Assembly (NCBI RefSeq): GCF_002994635.1 | Contig: NZ_PVNL01000073.1 | Coordinates: 1 to 44,875, forward strand | Source of the DNA: Enhygromyxa salina | GTDB taxonomy: Bacteria; Myxococcota_A; Polyangia; Nannocystales; Nannocystaceae | DNA length: 44,875 nt | Direction of reading: 5' to 3' | Shown: positions 26,324 to 34,551 of the stretch, piece by piece | Layout of the letters: the number at the start of each line of letters is the position of its first letter | Position numbering within the stretch: position 1 is the stretch's first letter | The notes under the pieces: generated by a model | Database searches by the model: none | What the model was told of the DNA's origin: nothing | The model's input: only the letters and a program-made list of their open reading frames with translations | Program-made: the position numbers and the translations under genes

Positions 26324-27444
26324 TCAACGAATTTCGCATTCGGAACTTCAAGCGCTTCAATGACGTCACGCTGCCGCTCAACCGCCTCACTGTGCTCACC
26401 GGGGCCAACGGGGCGGGCAAGACCTCGCTGATTCACGCGCTGCTCCTCGTCGCGCGCGCGCAGCAGCAGGCGCGTCCCGCGACCGTCGCGCTCAACGACG
26501 ACGCGGGCCTGCAGCTCGGCGAGGGGGCCGACGTTCTCAACTGGAACGCGAATGAGTCCGAGATCATATTTGAGTATCGGCTCGACTCCGGCGTTGGCGT
26601 TGGCCTGCGCTTTGGCGTCCCCGACGAGCGGGCGCTGCACTTGCCGCTGCTCTCGTCTCCCGTTGGCGCCGGTGAAGTGGCGGAGCTCGCCAACTACGTC
26701 AGCGCCGAGCGCCTCGGTCCGCGCGACACACTCGGCGCTTCCTCGGTGTCGATCGCGGAGCTGAGCGTGGGCTGCTACGGTCAGTATGTCGCCCAGGTCC
26801 TCGCCGTGCTCGGCCACAGGGAGGTCTCGGAGGCCCGACGTACAACATCGCCCCATGGGCCGGACGAACCGACTCTGGCCGACTTGCTGCATCAAACCGA
26901 GTGGTGGACCGGTCGCATTGTTCGGCCGATCGAGCTCGAGGCCACGTGGTTCCCAAACTCGATGGTCACCCGGCTGCGCTTCAAGACCCCTGGGATACGC
27001 AGCGAGTGGACGCGACCTCCCAACATGGGCTTTGGCGTGTCCTATGCGCTCCCTGTGATCGTCGCCGGCCTCGTCGCGCCGGCCGGAAGCACGCTGATCA
27101 TAGAAAATCCAGAGGCGCACCTACACCCCGCGGGCCAGTCGGAGATCGGCCGCTTCTTGGCGCGGGTGGTCGCTGACGGTGTGCAGGTGATCGTCGAGAC
27201 CCACAGCGATCATGTGCTCAACGGCATCCGTCACGCCGTCGCCGATCCCGGTCATCCGATCACCGCCGCGGACGTCAAGCTGTTGTTCTTTCTCGCCGAG
27301 GCGGATCCTCGTGGTGTGTGCGAAAGTCTGGATATCTCCCCCACCGGAGCGATCAGCGGGTGGCCCGAGGGCTTCTTCGATCAGCTCGATCGTGACCTTC
27401 GAGCGCTGACCGACCTCGCGCGGCATCGGGGACGGCGGCCGTGA
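26320..27444 (+). CDS. AAA/ABC-type ATPase, DUF3696 family
   Basis: The product has 374 residues, start GTG 26320 overlapping the previous stop. RIRNFKRFNDVTLPL and a Walker A of GANGAGKTS (28-36) open an ABC-ATPase-like fold of the RecF/OLD type. NMGFGVSYALPVIVAGL stands in place of the signature motif. The Walker B strand is LIIENPEAHLHP (Glu262), followed by ETHSDHVLNGIR. This combination is characteristic of the DUF3696 group of AAA_15/AAA_21 ATPases. No TOPRIM nuclease domain is fused. The protein probably uses ATP to sense or act on nucleic acid together with its operon partners; its precise role is unknown. Confidence 0.9.
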   Translation: MINEFRIRNFKRFNDVTLPLNRLTVLTGANGAGKTSLIHALLLVARAQQQARPATVALNDDAGLQLGEGADVLNWNANESEIIFEYRLDSGVGVGLRFGVPDERALHLPLLSSPVGAGEVAELANYVSAERLGPRDTLGASSVSIAELSVGCYGQYVAQVLAVLGHREVSEARRTTSPHGPDEPTLADLLHQTEWWTGRIVRPIELEATWFPNSMVTRLRFKTPGIRSEWTRPPNMGFGVSYALPVIVAGLVAPAGSTLIIENPEAHLHPAGQSEIGRFLARVVADGVQVIVETHSDHVLNGIRHAVADPGHPITAADVKLLFFLAEADPRGVCESLDISPTGAISGWPEGFFDQLDRDLRALTDLARHRGRRP

Positions 27445-28433
27445 ATCTCGACATCCGACACGTCATTGACGAATCTGGGCTTCGTCTGGATGGAGCCCCC
27501 GCGGACGACGCTGCGGCGGTCGCCGATGTCATCGACGAGTTCCTCGACCGGCTCGAGACCGCCAAGCAGCGCGACGAGCGGGTGCTCCGCTCGCTCAATG
27601 ACATTTGGGATGCGCCGGTCACGGAGGAGGTCAAGTTCTACGAGCTGGTCTACGACAGCGACCCTGCGGTTCCTCTCGATCTCGATCGGCGTCGACGGTT
27701 GCTCATTGCCATCGATCGTGTGCCATCGTGGGACGAGCAACCCGAGCTGGTCGACCTGGTGAACGTGCTCGAGGTCAGCGTGGACGGAGAGCTGGTGTTT
27801 GCGCCGTCGCTGGCTCTGGCGCACGCCTGTCGGCAGCTATCGCGGGCCGTGGGTTGTCTCAACTTCGAGTCGAGCGGTCGCTCGGGTCTGCTGCAGGTCG
27901 AAGCCGAGCAGCTCGCGCGGGACTTGCACTTCGTCGTCGATGAGCGCACGCACGTCGAGTTGTTCCGCGACGCCGTTGGTATCGAAAGTATGGACGAGGC
28001 CGCGTTCGAAGCGAACGTCCGCTCGGCGTTCCCCTGCTTGCGTTGGGTAGACCGCGTCTGGCGAGGACTAGGCAAGTTCAAGCGCCCCTACACCGAGCAC
28101 CGCGGGATCCTCGTCAAACACCTGAGCACGCTCAACGATGTGGCAGCGCAATTGTTCAACGAGCTGTCGGCGACATCGCCCGAGCAGATCTCTGCGGGCT
28201 TGGGCGCGCACGGTGTGAACGCATCCGACGAGAATGGGCGCACCAAGAGTGACAAGAAGGCCAGCAAAGACCGGACCCGTGAATTCGAGGGAGAAGACCA
28301 CGTGTTCTGGTGGCACACCAAGCTGCTTCCAGACACGGATCGAATCCACTTCAAATGGTTGCGAAGCAACGACGATGGCCCTGGAACGATCGTCGTTGGC
28401 ATCTTCATCGACCACTGCCACCTTCCTGGCTGA
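27441..28433 (+). CDS. Third protein of the DUF262/AAA operon, unknown function
   Basis: The product has 330 residues. GTG 27441 overlaps the ATPase stop (GTGA), the same coupling as between the first two genes. The sequence is mainly helical and acidic, with no signal peptide or membrane segment. The C-terminus (DHVFWWHTKLLPDTDRIHF, then a strand ending GIFIDHCHLPG) has a HF...GxxxxHLP pattern that I associate with uncharacterised proteins found beside phage-defence ATPases. That is memory, not proof. A Lys/Ser/Asp-rich spacer (near 263-285) separates this end from the rest. Its conserved position suggests it is the effector or specificity subunit of the system. Confidence 0.8.
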   Translation: MNLDIRHVIDESGLRLDGAPADDAAAVADVIDEFLDRLETAKQRDERVLRSLNDIWDAPVTEEVKFYELVYDSDPAVPLDLDRRRRLLIAIDRVPSWDEQPELVDLVNVLEVSVDGELVFAPSLALAHACRQLSRAVGCLNFESSGRSGLLQVEAEQLARDLHFVVDERTHVELFRDAVGIESMDEAAFEANVRSAFPCLRWVDRVWRGLGKFKRPYTEHRGILVKHLSTLNDVAAQLFNELSATSPEQISAGLGAHGVNASDENGRTKSDKKASKDRTREFEGEDHVFWWHTKLLPDTDRIHFKWLRSNDDGPGTIVVGIFIDHCHLPG

Positions 28434-28473
28434 CCAGGGGAGGCGTTGCTAGGCGAGCGAGGGATTGGCTCGG

Positions 28474-30069
28474 CTATTGGGCCAGCAGCAGCGCGGCCGC
28501 ATCGGGCACGCCGCTGATCGTGAGGATGTCCGCGACGATCTTCGCGTCGGCGTACTGCGGATCCACGATCACGTAGCGCAGCAGCAGCTCGAGCTTCTCG
28601 CCGGGATCGGTCGCCGCCGTCGCCTGCGCGAGCAGCCCCGCCCGATAGTCCGCGAAGCTCACGGCGACCAGCTGCCCGACCGTAGGGGCAGCCTGACCGT
28701 AGAGACCGGCCGCGAGCTCGTCCTTGTTGGGCAGCGAGAGGGGATCTTCGGCCACGCCCGCGATGTTCTGGGCCGGGTGGGTGTCGTCTTGGGCCTCCGC
28801 GCTCAGCGGCTGATCCATGGTCGAGCCGGGCCGGCCGTCGGCGTGCTCGAGCTTGGCCTTGACCTGCACGGTGGCCGTGAGCACGTGGGTGGTGATCGTG
28901 AAGCTGTGCGTCGAGTACACGGCCTCCTCGGTGGTCTGCTCCGTGCTCGCGGCCTTCTCCTTGGCGCGCATCAGCGTGTTGCGCTGGTCCTCGAGCGAGC
29001 GGCGGTTGGCCTCTAGCCGGCTGCGGGCGTTGCTCAAGTTCTGCTCGGCGCCGGTCGTGGTCCCGGGCGTGTCACCTTCGCGGGCGACGTCGGCGGTGTA
29101 CTGATCGACGTACTGCTCTTGCTTGGTGACGTCGTTCTCGCGCTCCATCAAGCGGCGCTCTTCGTCGAGCACGTCGTCTTGGGCCATCTTGTAGAACGGG
29201 TTGGGGACCTGCTTGGTGCCCGACTGGTACTGCACCGACTCCTGGCGCTGGCGCTTGTCGGTCGTGAACTTGGGCTTGCTGAACTCGATCGTGAGGGTCG
29301 CCGCCGGGGCCTCGCCCGCGCTGCCGACCTCGAGCAAGGACGCGCCCTGCCGACCGCTGAGCGCGGCCGCGACCGCGTTGGCCCCGTCGTCGTTGGCCTT
29401 GGTCTTGACCTGCACGAAGTAGCGCAGCTGCGCGACCACCTGCGCTCGGGCGGCGTCGCGCTCGGCCATGCCCTGACCGCTGAGCGCGGCGATCTTGGCC
29501 CGATACATCAAGACCGAGCCGGCCCGGCCCGCGGCCTCGGCTGCGGTCGCCGCTTCGCTCAGCTGCGCGACCCAGGCCTGGACCACCGCCTGCATCGCCC
29601 CGCTGACCCGGTCGGCCGCGCTCGGCAGGCCGTTGCGGATCGCGTCGAAGATCTGCATGGCGTCGGCGAACTGCCCGGCCTCGGCCTTCTGGGTGGCGCG
29701 CGCGCTGGTGACTTCGAGGACCTCGCTGACCAGCGCGATCGTCTTGGGGTGTGTGGGGAGGATCTGATGAGCCTCGGCCGTCAGCGCGATCGCCTGCGAG
29801 TCGGCGCCAGAGGTCAGCGCCGCGCGGGCGCGCTGGATCCGAGCTTCGATCTGGCCCAGCTGCGCCTCGGCCAGCTTGGCGATGATCTCTTCGTCGTCGG
29901 GGCGCAGGCGCAGGGCCTCGGCGTACTCGGTCGCCGCGGCGTCGTAGTTGGCCGCGGCCATGAACTCGTCGCCCTTCTTGATGTGGCCCTGCCAGGCGCA
30001 GCCGAACGCCAGCGTGAGTGAGAGCAGCACGGAGGCCGCGAGACCCGAACGAAACAGGCGTCGACGCAT
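28474..30069 (-). CDS. TPR lipoprotein with central coiled coil
   Basis: The product has 531 residues with a clear lipoprotein signal (AFGC, Cys24). A TPR-like helical region (GDEFMAAANYDAAATEYAEALRL style) covers the first 200 residues. A strongly charged helical stretch of coiled-coil type (about 315-400: DEERRLMERENDVTKQ, then a second helix) follows, then a beta strand segment and a C-terminal helical part. The function is unknown; similar large TPR lipoproteins in myxobacteria are thought to be envelope scaffolds. It lies 72 bases after the TonB-receptor gene on the same strand and converges with the DUF262 operon, leaving only 40 bases between stops. Confidence 0.75.
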   Translation of the reverse strand: MRRRLFRSGLAASVLLSLTLAFGCAWQGHIKKGDEFMAAANYDAAATEYAEALRLRPDDEEIIAKLAEAQLGQIEARIQRARAALTSGADSQAIALTAEAHQILPTHPKTIALVSEVLEVTSARATQKAEAGQFADAMQIFDAIRNGLPSAADRVSGAMQAVVQAWVAQLSEAATAAEAAGRAGSVLMYRAKIAALSGQGMAERDAARAQVVAQLRYFVQVKTKANDDGANAVAAALSGRQGASLLEVGSAGEAPAATLTIEFSKPKFTTDKRQRQESVQYQSGTKQVPNPFYKMAQDDVLDEERRLMERENDVTKQEQYVDQYTADVAREGDTPGTTTGAEQNLSNARSRLEANRRSLEDQRNTLMRAKEKAASTEQTTEEAVYSTHSFTITTHVLTATVQVKAKLEHADGRPGSTMDQPLSAEAQDDTHPAQNIAGVAEDPLSLPNKDELAAGLYGQAAPTVGQLVAVSFADYRAGLLAQATAATDPGEKLELLLRYVIVDPQYADAKIVADILTISGVPDAAALLLAQ

Positions 30070-30141
30070 GGCGAGTGTCTACCACGCGCCTCGTGTGGAT
30101 GCGTAGATGACCCGCGTCGGGGTCCTGGCGCCCGAATGCGG

Positions 30142-32592
30142 TCAGTAGCTCACGCTCAGGCCCAGGCTCGGATAGATCGGCAGGCCGATCGCCTGCTCGC
30201 GGGCGCTCCAATCGTACGAGTAGATCCAGATCTCGGGGTACCAGTGGTTATAGACGTTCTGCACATCGAAGTAGACGCTCACGCTCGCGCGGTCGCGGAT
30301 CCAGGTCTTGTCGATGCGAATGTCGAGCTGATGAAACAGCGGCTGATACTCGCTGCCCCGCGGGCCGCGAAGTGGCAGATAGTAGACCTCATCGACGGAC
30401 AAGGGAATGACCTCGCGGGCGGTGATGGGCTCGAGGGGGTTGCCGGAGCCCAGTCGAAACCGCAGGCCGACGCGGATCTCATGGGGCAGCGCGACGCTCA
30501 GCAGCGCGACGAAGTTGTGGCGCTGGTCGAACACCGCGGGGAGCCAGACGTTGGGCTGGTCCTCGGTCCGCGCGAACAACAGCGTGTAGCCCAGCCAGCC
30601 GTCGAGCAGTCCCGGGGCCAGGTTGCGACGCAGCAGCAGCTCGAGGCCCATCGCGCGGCGACGCCCGTAGTACTCGAGCTCCGGTAGCGGCACGCCGGTA
30701 AAGGGTTGGTCGGGGTCGTCGGTGATGGGCTCGTACTCGGGGGTGTGGGCCCTGGCGCTGCGGAAGAACCCGAGCGCGCGCAGATCCACGTCCCAGGGCA
30801 GCTCGGCCTCGAAGCCGACGCTCGCGTGGGTCACCGTCGTCGCGCTCGCATAGCGCCCAATGCTCTCGCCGCCGATCGCAGGATCGAAGTAGGTGAGCAG
30901 ATACTCGGGGATGTCGACGCGGTTCGAGCCAAACCCGGAATTCTCCTCGAGGGGCCCGGTCGTTCCTCGTTCGTGAGCGCCCGCGATCGGGATCGCGTAC
31001 AGGCCCGCGCTCGCAAACACCTGCGCGCGCTCGGACAGCGGCCCACGCAGGTGCACGCGAGGATCGACGCGCACGCTGGGCTTTGGACCGTAGGCAAACA
31101 CGTTGAGGCGAACCGAGGGGATCAGGCTCCAGTCCCCGAGGCGCAGGGCCGTCGCCAGCCAGGCGCCAAACCGAAGCTGCGCGCCGTCAAACTCCTCGGG
31201 GGAACTGGGGAAATAGAACCCAGCGTCCGAGTTGAAGGTCAGCTGGCCGTGCTGCCTTCGGCGCCAGGACTCGACGACCGCGTCCGCGCCAAAGTCCAGG
31301 GCCAGCCACTCGAGCGCCTGCCAGCCAAACGCGGCGCGAAGCGAGTAGACCTGCGCCTTGCGCCGAGCGAACCGGTCATCGCTGCTCTGGTTGAGGTTCG
31401 TGTGGTCGAGCCGCAGCGAGGGGCTCACCAGCACCTGCCAGGCGCCGCGCTCGAACCGATAGTCAAAGTCGAACCGATGAAAGCTCGAGCGAAAGTCGAA
31501 GTAATCGGACAACCGCAGACGATCGCCCGCGCCAAAGCCCCGCAGCCCGATCGCGTGACCACCCCCGAGCGGATGGTCCAAGCGAGTCATGTAGTCCCAA
31601 AAATTGGGCGCCGTCAGGTTCGGCAGCGGGATCGCTCGCAGGATCTCGCCGACGTGACTGCGCCGAACTCCGACGTGGACCGATCCCTTGCCGACGGGCC
31701 CCTCGGTCGTCGCGCCGACGTCGAACAGATCCAGGTGGGCCTCGCCGTGGATGCCGTCGCGCCGACCCGGGCGGCTGGTGACTTGCACGAGCCCGCCACC
31801 AAAGCCGCCGTAGCTCGCGGGGTAGTTGCCAGGGGACAGCTCGATACCGGCGATCATCGGTGGCGATAGCACGCTCGCCATTGGGATCACATGAAACGCC
31901 CGGGGCACCGGGTGGCCATCGACGTAGATCCCAACCTCGCGTGGATCTCCGCCGCGAAACGACGTCAGGCCCAGCCCGGCCGGGCCGCGAGCGACCCCAG
32001 GCAGGTTCATCGCCGCGAGCACCGGGTCATCGCCGCTGCCGGGGTAGTGTCGCGCCTGCCGGCCGTCGAGGGTGTGCAGCGGCTCGATCTCGGTCCAGCT
32101 CGACCGTCGCTTGGTCGCCACGACCGTGCGGTATGGGCCGTCGCGATCGGGCTCGAGGTAGAGCTCGAGCTCGCCACCTTTGGCCTCGAGCTCAGCCCAT
32201 TGCTCGAGCCGCGCGTAGCCGCCCGCGACCACGACCACACGCAGCGCGCCGACCGGGACCCCCGGGAGCTCGAAAATACCGTCGGCGTCGGTCTGCGACT
32301 CATGCATCCACGCGATGTGGTCGGGGTCGAGCGGCTGCTCGGCTCGCTTGCCCGGGCGCACGTCGGCTGGCGCGTCGACGACGATCACCGTGGCCCCGGA
32401 GATCGGCGCCCGCGAGGATCCGCGCTCGCGCACCCGTCCACGCAGCGCCGCGACCGGAGCCGTCGGCGCGGCCTCGACTCTCTCGGCGGCCTGGGCTTTG
32501 CTCGGGGGTGCAGCTGCTCGCGCCTGGGCGGGGCTCGCCCAGGCTTGCAAGAGCGGGATCGCCAGCGCCAGGTAGCGCCGCCGGATCCTCAT
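30142..32592 (-). CDS. TonB-dependent outer-membrane receptor with N-terminal regulatory-like domain
   Basis: The product has 816 residues. A signal peptide ends near AQA (about residue 24). Residues 48-150 form a carboxypeptidase-regulatory-like (CarboxypepD_reg) beta sandwich (LRGRVRERGSSRAPISGATV). The plug domain follows (about 155-290, with GLTSFRGGDPREVGIYVDGHPVPRAFH), then a long beta-barrel ending in LGLSVSY, an aromatic-terminated last strand as barrel proteins have. No TonB box could be recognised. The receptor would import a siderophore, cofactor or glycan-like ligand energised by TonB; the ligand cannot be told. Its first bases overlap the end of the upstream lipoprotein gene by 4 (32589-32592), so the two are translated together. 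Confidence 0.9.
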   Translation of the reverse strand: MRIRRRYLALAIPLLQAWASPAQARAAAPPSKAQAAERVEAAPTAPVAALRGRVRERGSSRAPISGATVIVVDAPADVRPGKRAEQPLDPDHIAWMHESQTDADGIFELPGVPVGALRVVVVAGGYARLEQWAELEAKGGELELYLEPDRDGPYRTVVATKRRSSWTEIEPLHTLDGRQARHYPGSGDDPVLAAMNLPGVARGPAGLGLTSFRGGDPREVGIYVDGHPVPRAFHVIPMASVLSPPMIAGIELSPGNYPASYGGFGGGLVQVTSRPGRRDGIHGEAHLDLFDVGATTEGPVGKGSVHVGVRRSHVGEILRAIPLPNLTAPNFWDYMTRLDHPLGGGHAIGLRGFGAGDRLRLSDYFDFRSSFHRFDFDYRFERGAWQVLVSPSLRLDHTNLNQSSDDRFARRKAQVYSLRAAFGWQALEWLALDFGADAVVESWRRRQHGQLTFNSDAGFYFPSSPEEFDGAQLRFGAWLATALRLGDWSLIPSVRLNVFAYGPKPSVRVDPRVHLRGPLSERAQVFASAGLYAIPIAGAHERGTTGPLEENSGFGSNRVDIPEYLLTYFDPAIGGESIGRYASATTVTHASVGFEAELPWDVDLRALGFFRSARAHTPEYEPITDDPDQPFTGVPLPELEYYGRRRAMGLELLLRRNLAPGLLDGWLGYTLLFARTEDQPNVWLPAVFDQRHNFVALLSVALPHEIRVGLRFRLGSGNPLEPITAREVIPLSVDEVYYLPLRGPRGSEYQPLFHQLDIRIDKTWIRDRASVSVYFDVQNVYNHWYPEIWIYSYDWSAREQAIGLPIYPSLGLSVSY

Positions 32593-33692
32593 TGATGCTC
32601 GAACTCCAGGGTCAGGACGTCGTTGGCCAGGCCGTCGTCGGTGTAGCCGATCAGCACCCGCGAGATGCCCGGCTCGAGCTGTGCGTCGACTTGATAGCTG
32701 AAGCTTCCGTCGTCTTCGACGGGCTCGAGGTTGCCGGACTGAACGATCGCGCCGCTGGTCGCGGTCCGCGAGTACAGCGACTCGCTGCGCAGGGTGAATG
32801 CGCTGCCTGCCTTGTCTTTCAGCAGCACGAGCCGGGACTGGAACAGCTGCGAGAGTTGGTCGAACGAGAGCTGAACCTCGATCATCGCGCCCGCTCGAAC
32901 GGGGATCGGCGCCAACGGAGGGACGCCGGTGGCGAGCAGCTCGCCGTCGACCGAGACGGACACCGTGGGGGTTCGCGGGATCCTGTTGGCCGGCTGGAGA
33001 AACAGCTGGGGGGGAAGGGTCGCCGGGTCCGCCTCAAACGGAACGGACAGGCCCATCTGCGCTCCGTAGGCGTACAGAAACCAGAGCGGGCCAAGGCTCA
33101 CCTTGTGGTGGATGAAGCCGCAGCCCTCGAGGTTGCTCAGGTCGCCGCGTCGCGACTCCCAGCAGTCCGTGGCGCGCCGGCCATCCCACGCAACCACGGC
33201 TATCAGCTGCAGCGATGGAAACCGGTAGCGGGGATTGAGGGCAGCGCGGATGAACACGCGCTCTCCCAGCTCAGGCACCTCGAATTCGAACGCGCCCGAG
33301 CCGGTTCCCAGCAGGCAAGGGTCGTCGGTCGTGTAGTTCTCGAGCGTATCGCAGCGCTGGTCGAACACTTCGTGGGCCAGATCGAGCTGGCCAGTGTGGG
33401 ACACACACGAGCCCCCACACGCGAGCCACAGGGTCTCGAGCTCGTGCTCGGGCACGAGCACGCCCTGGGGATCCACGACCACGGCCTCGAGGCGCAGCCG
33501 ATCACCAGGCAGGACGTCAGCGATCGGCGCCTCCGGCCCAGCGATCAGCGGACCGACGCGCTCGGGGTTGAGCGGGCCGAGCTCCACCTCGTGGCGAATC
33601 GTGAAGATCTCGGTCACCTCGATGTAGCTCGGCGGCCGCAGCTCGTCGCCGCAGCCAAGCAGCGACGCCAGCAGCACGGCGCTCCTCCACAT
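32589..33692 (-). CDS. Lipoprotein coupled to TonB-dependent receptor
   Basis: The product has 367 residues from the ATG at 33692, chosen because the frame extends another 31 codons upstream without a signal, while this ATG gives a short lipoprotein signal (LLGC, Cys14). The mature protein is beta-rich with several Cys (WLACGGSCVSH, CDTLENYTTDDPC) and no domain I can name. A SusD-like role, binding the ligand for the receptor, would fit the gene pair, but the sequence lacks the TPR helices of SusD. Most likely a surface-exposed accessory protein for the TonB receptor with which it shares a 4-base overlap. Confidence 0.8.
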   Translation of the reverse strand: MWRSAVLLASLLGCGDELRPPSYIEVTEIFTIRHEVELGPLNPERVGPLIAGPEAPIADVLPGDRLRLEAVVVDPQGVLVPEHELETLWLACGGSCVSHTGQLDLAHEVFDQRCDTLENYTTDDPCLLGTGSGAFEFEVPELGERVFIRAALNPRYRFPSLQLIAVVAWDGRRATDCWESRRGDLSNLEGCGFIHHKVSLGPLWFLYAYGAQMGLSVPFEADPATLPPQLFLQPANRIPRTPTVSVSVDGELLATGVPPLAPIPVRAGAMIEVQLSFDQLSQLFQSRLVLLKDKAGSAFTLRSESLYSRTATSGAIVQSGNLEPVEDDGSFSYQVDAQLEPGISRVLIGYTDDGLANDVLTLEFEHQ

Positions 33693-33840
33693 GTTCAGTC
33701 TGGATCCTCGAGCGGGGACGCCAGACTCACCACCGGTTTTGGCCGCCATGTCCGACACTGTCTCAGCCCCGGCGATGCCGGACAAGCGGGCAGCTCGCGA
33801 AGCGCCATAAATTCAACCGTGTGAGTCGATCCCCTCGGTT

Positions 33841-33905
33841 CGTGTCTCGATTTGATCGGGTCGAAACACGCCCCGGGACGCGGGGAACCGCTCAGCGAAT
33901 TTTTT
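33841..33905 (+). promoter_or_regulatory. Two tandem hairpins and T-run upstream of the VOC gene
   Basis: An imperfect 10-bp stem (33841-33850 with 33861-33870, one mismatch, 10-base loop) is followed directly by CCCCG/CGGGG (33871-33875 and 33881-33885), and after a short gap by a TTTTTT run at 33900-33905. This lies in the 259-base divergent region between 33692 and 33952. It could be a leader or attenuator for the VOC gene; nothing in the gene product indicates which ligand, if any, it would sense. Confidence 0.35.
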
Positions 33906-33951
33906 GCTCGCCCCGACCATCCTCTGCAATCAGGGACACAGACGGGGCCAC

Positions 33952-34335
33952 ATGACCATCAAGCTCAACCACACCATCGTGCGCTCACGCGATCAGCGCG
34001 AGGCCGCGACCTTCCTGGCCGAGATGTTTGACCTCCCCGCGCCCAAGCCCTTCGGCCCATTTCTCGATGTCGAGCTCGGCAACGAGGTGACGCTCGCGTT
34101 CCTCGACGCCGCCGCCGACGACATCTCCGCGCAACACTACGCCTTCCTCGTCAGCGACGCGGAATTCGACGCGATCTTCGCTCGAATTCAGACACGCGGC
34201 CTCGACTTTTGGGCCGATCCGGGGCGCACCCAAAAGCGCCGCATCAACCGCCACGACGGCGGCCGCGGCGTGTATTTTCAGGACCCAAGCGGGCACTTGC
34301 TCGAGATCATCACGCAGCCCTACGGCAGCGAGTGA
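33952..34335 (+). CDS. VOC-superfamily (glyoxalase/dioxygenase-like) protein
   Basis: The product has 127 residues. ATG 33952 is preferred over an upstream in-frame ATG at 33904 because the fold starts at MTIKLNHTIV. Two half-repeats of the vicinal-oxygen-chelate fold are seen. The likely metal ligands are the His in LNHTIV, the His in AQHYAFLV and the Glu in HLLEIIT. The pattern GGRGVYFQDPSGHLLEI is typical. Members include glyoxalases, fosfomycin-resistance proteins and extradiol dioxygenases. Which reaction applies is not visible here. Confidence 0.9.
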   Translation: MTIKLNHTIVRSRDQREAATFLAEMFDLPAPKPFGPFLDVELGNEVTLAFLDAAADDISAQHYAFLVSDAEFDAIFARIQTRGLDFWADPGRTQKRRINRHDGGRGVYFQDPSGHLLEIITQPYGSE

Positions 34336-34551
34336 GATCGAGCGCGCGTCGACTGGCGCAGATGTCACTGTGGTGGCTGATGCGCGCAGGCTCGCGGTGA
34401 GTGCGGTATTCGTCGGCGCGCGCAAATACGCGTTCGCGCGCACGGCGGTCGGACCGTATCGCTCGGGTTATTGCCGTGTCGCCAATCAGACTCGATAGAT
34501 TGAGCGTGCTAAAGTGGTCACGCCACTAGCGAGACCAAGGAGGCACGTGAC
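34336..34551 (+). promoter_or_regulatory. Promoter-like elements and strong Shine-Dalgarno before the repeat lipoprotein
   Basis: A possible -35 TTGCCG (34471-34476) with 17-base spacing to GATAGA (34494-34499) precedes the gene, and a strong AAGGAGG (34537-34543) lies 8 bases before the ATG. The ribosome-binding site is much better than at most genes here, suggesting high expression. Confidence 0.45.

Noticed and set aside
31860..33824. 654-codon plus-strand ORF
   Set aside because: It is antisense to the TonB receptor and its coupled lipoprotein and has a shadow-like Arg-rich composition.
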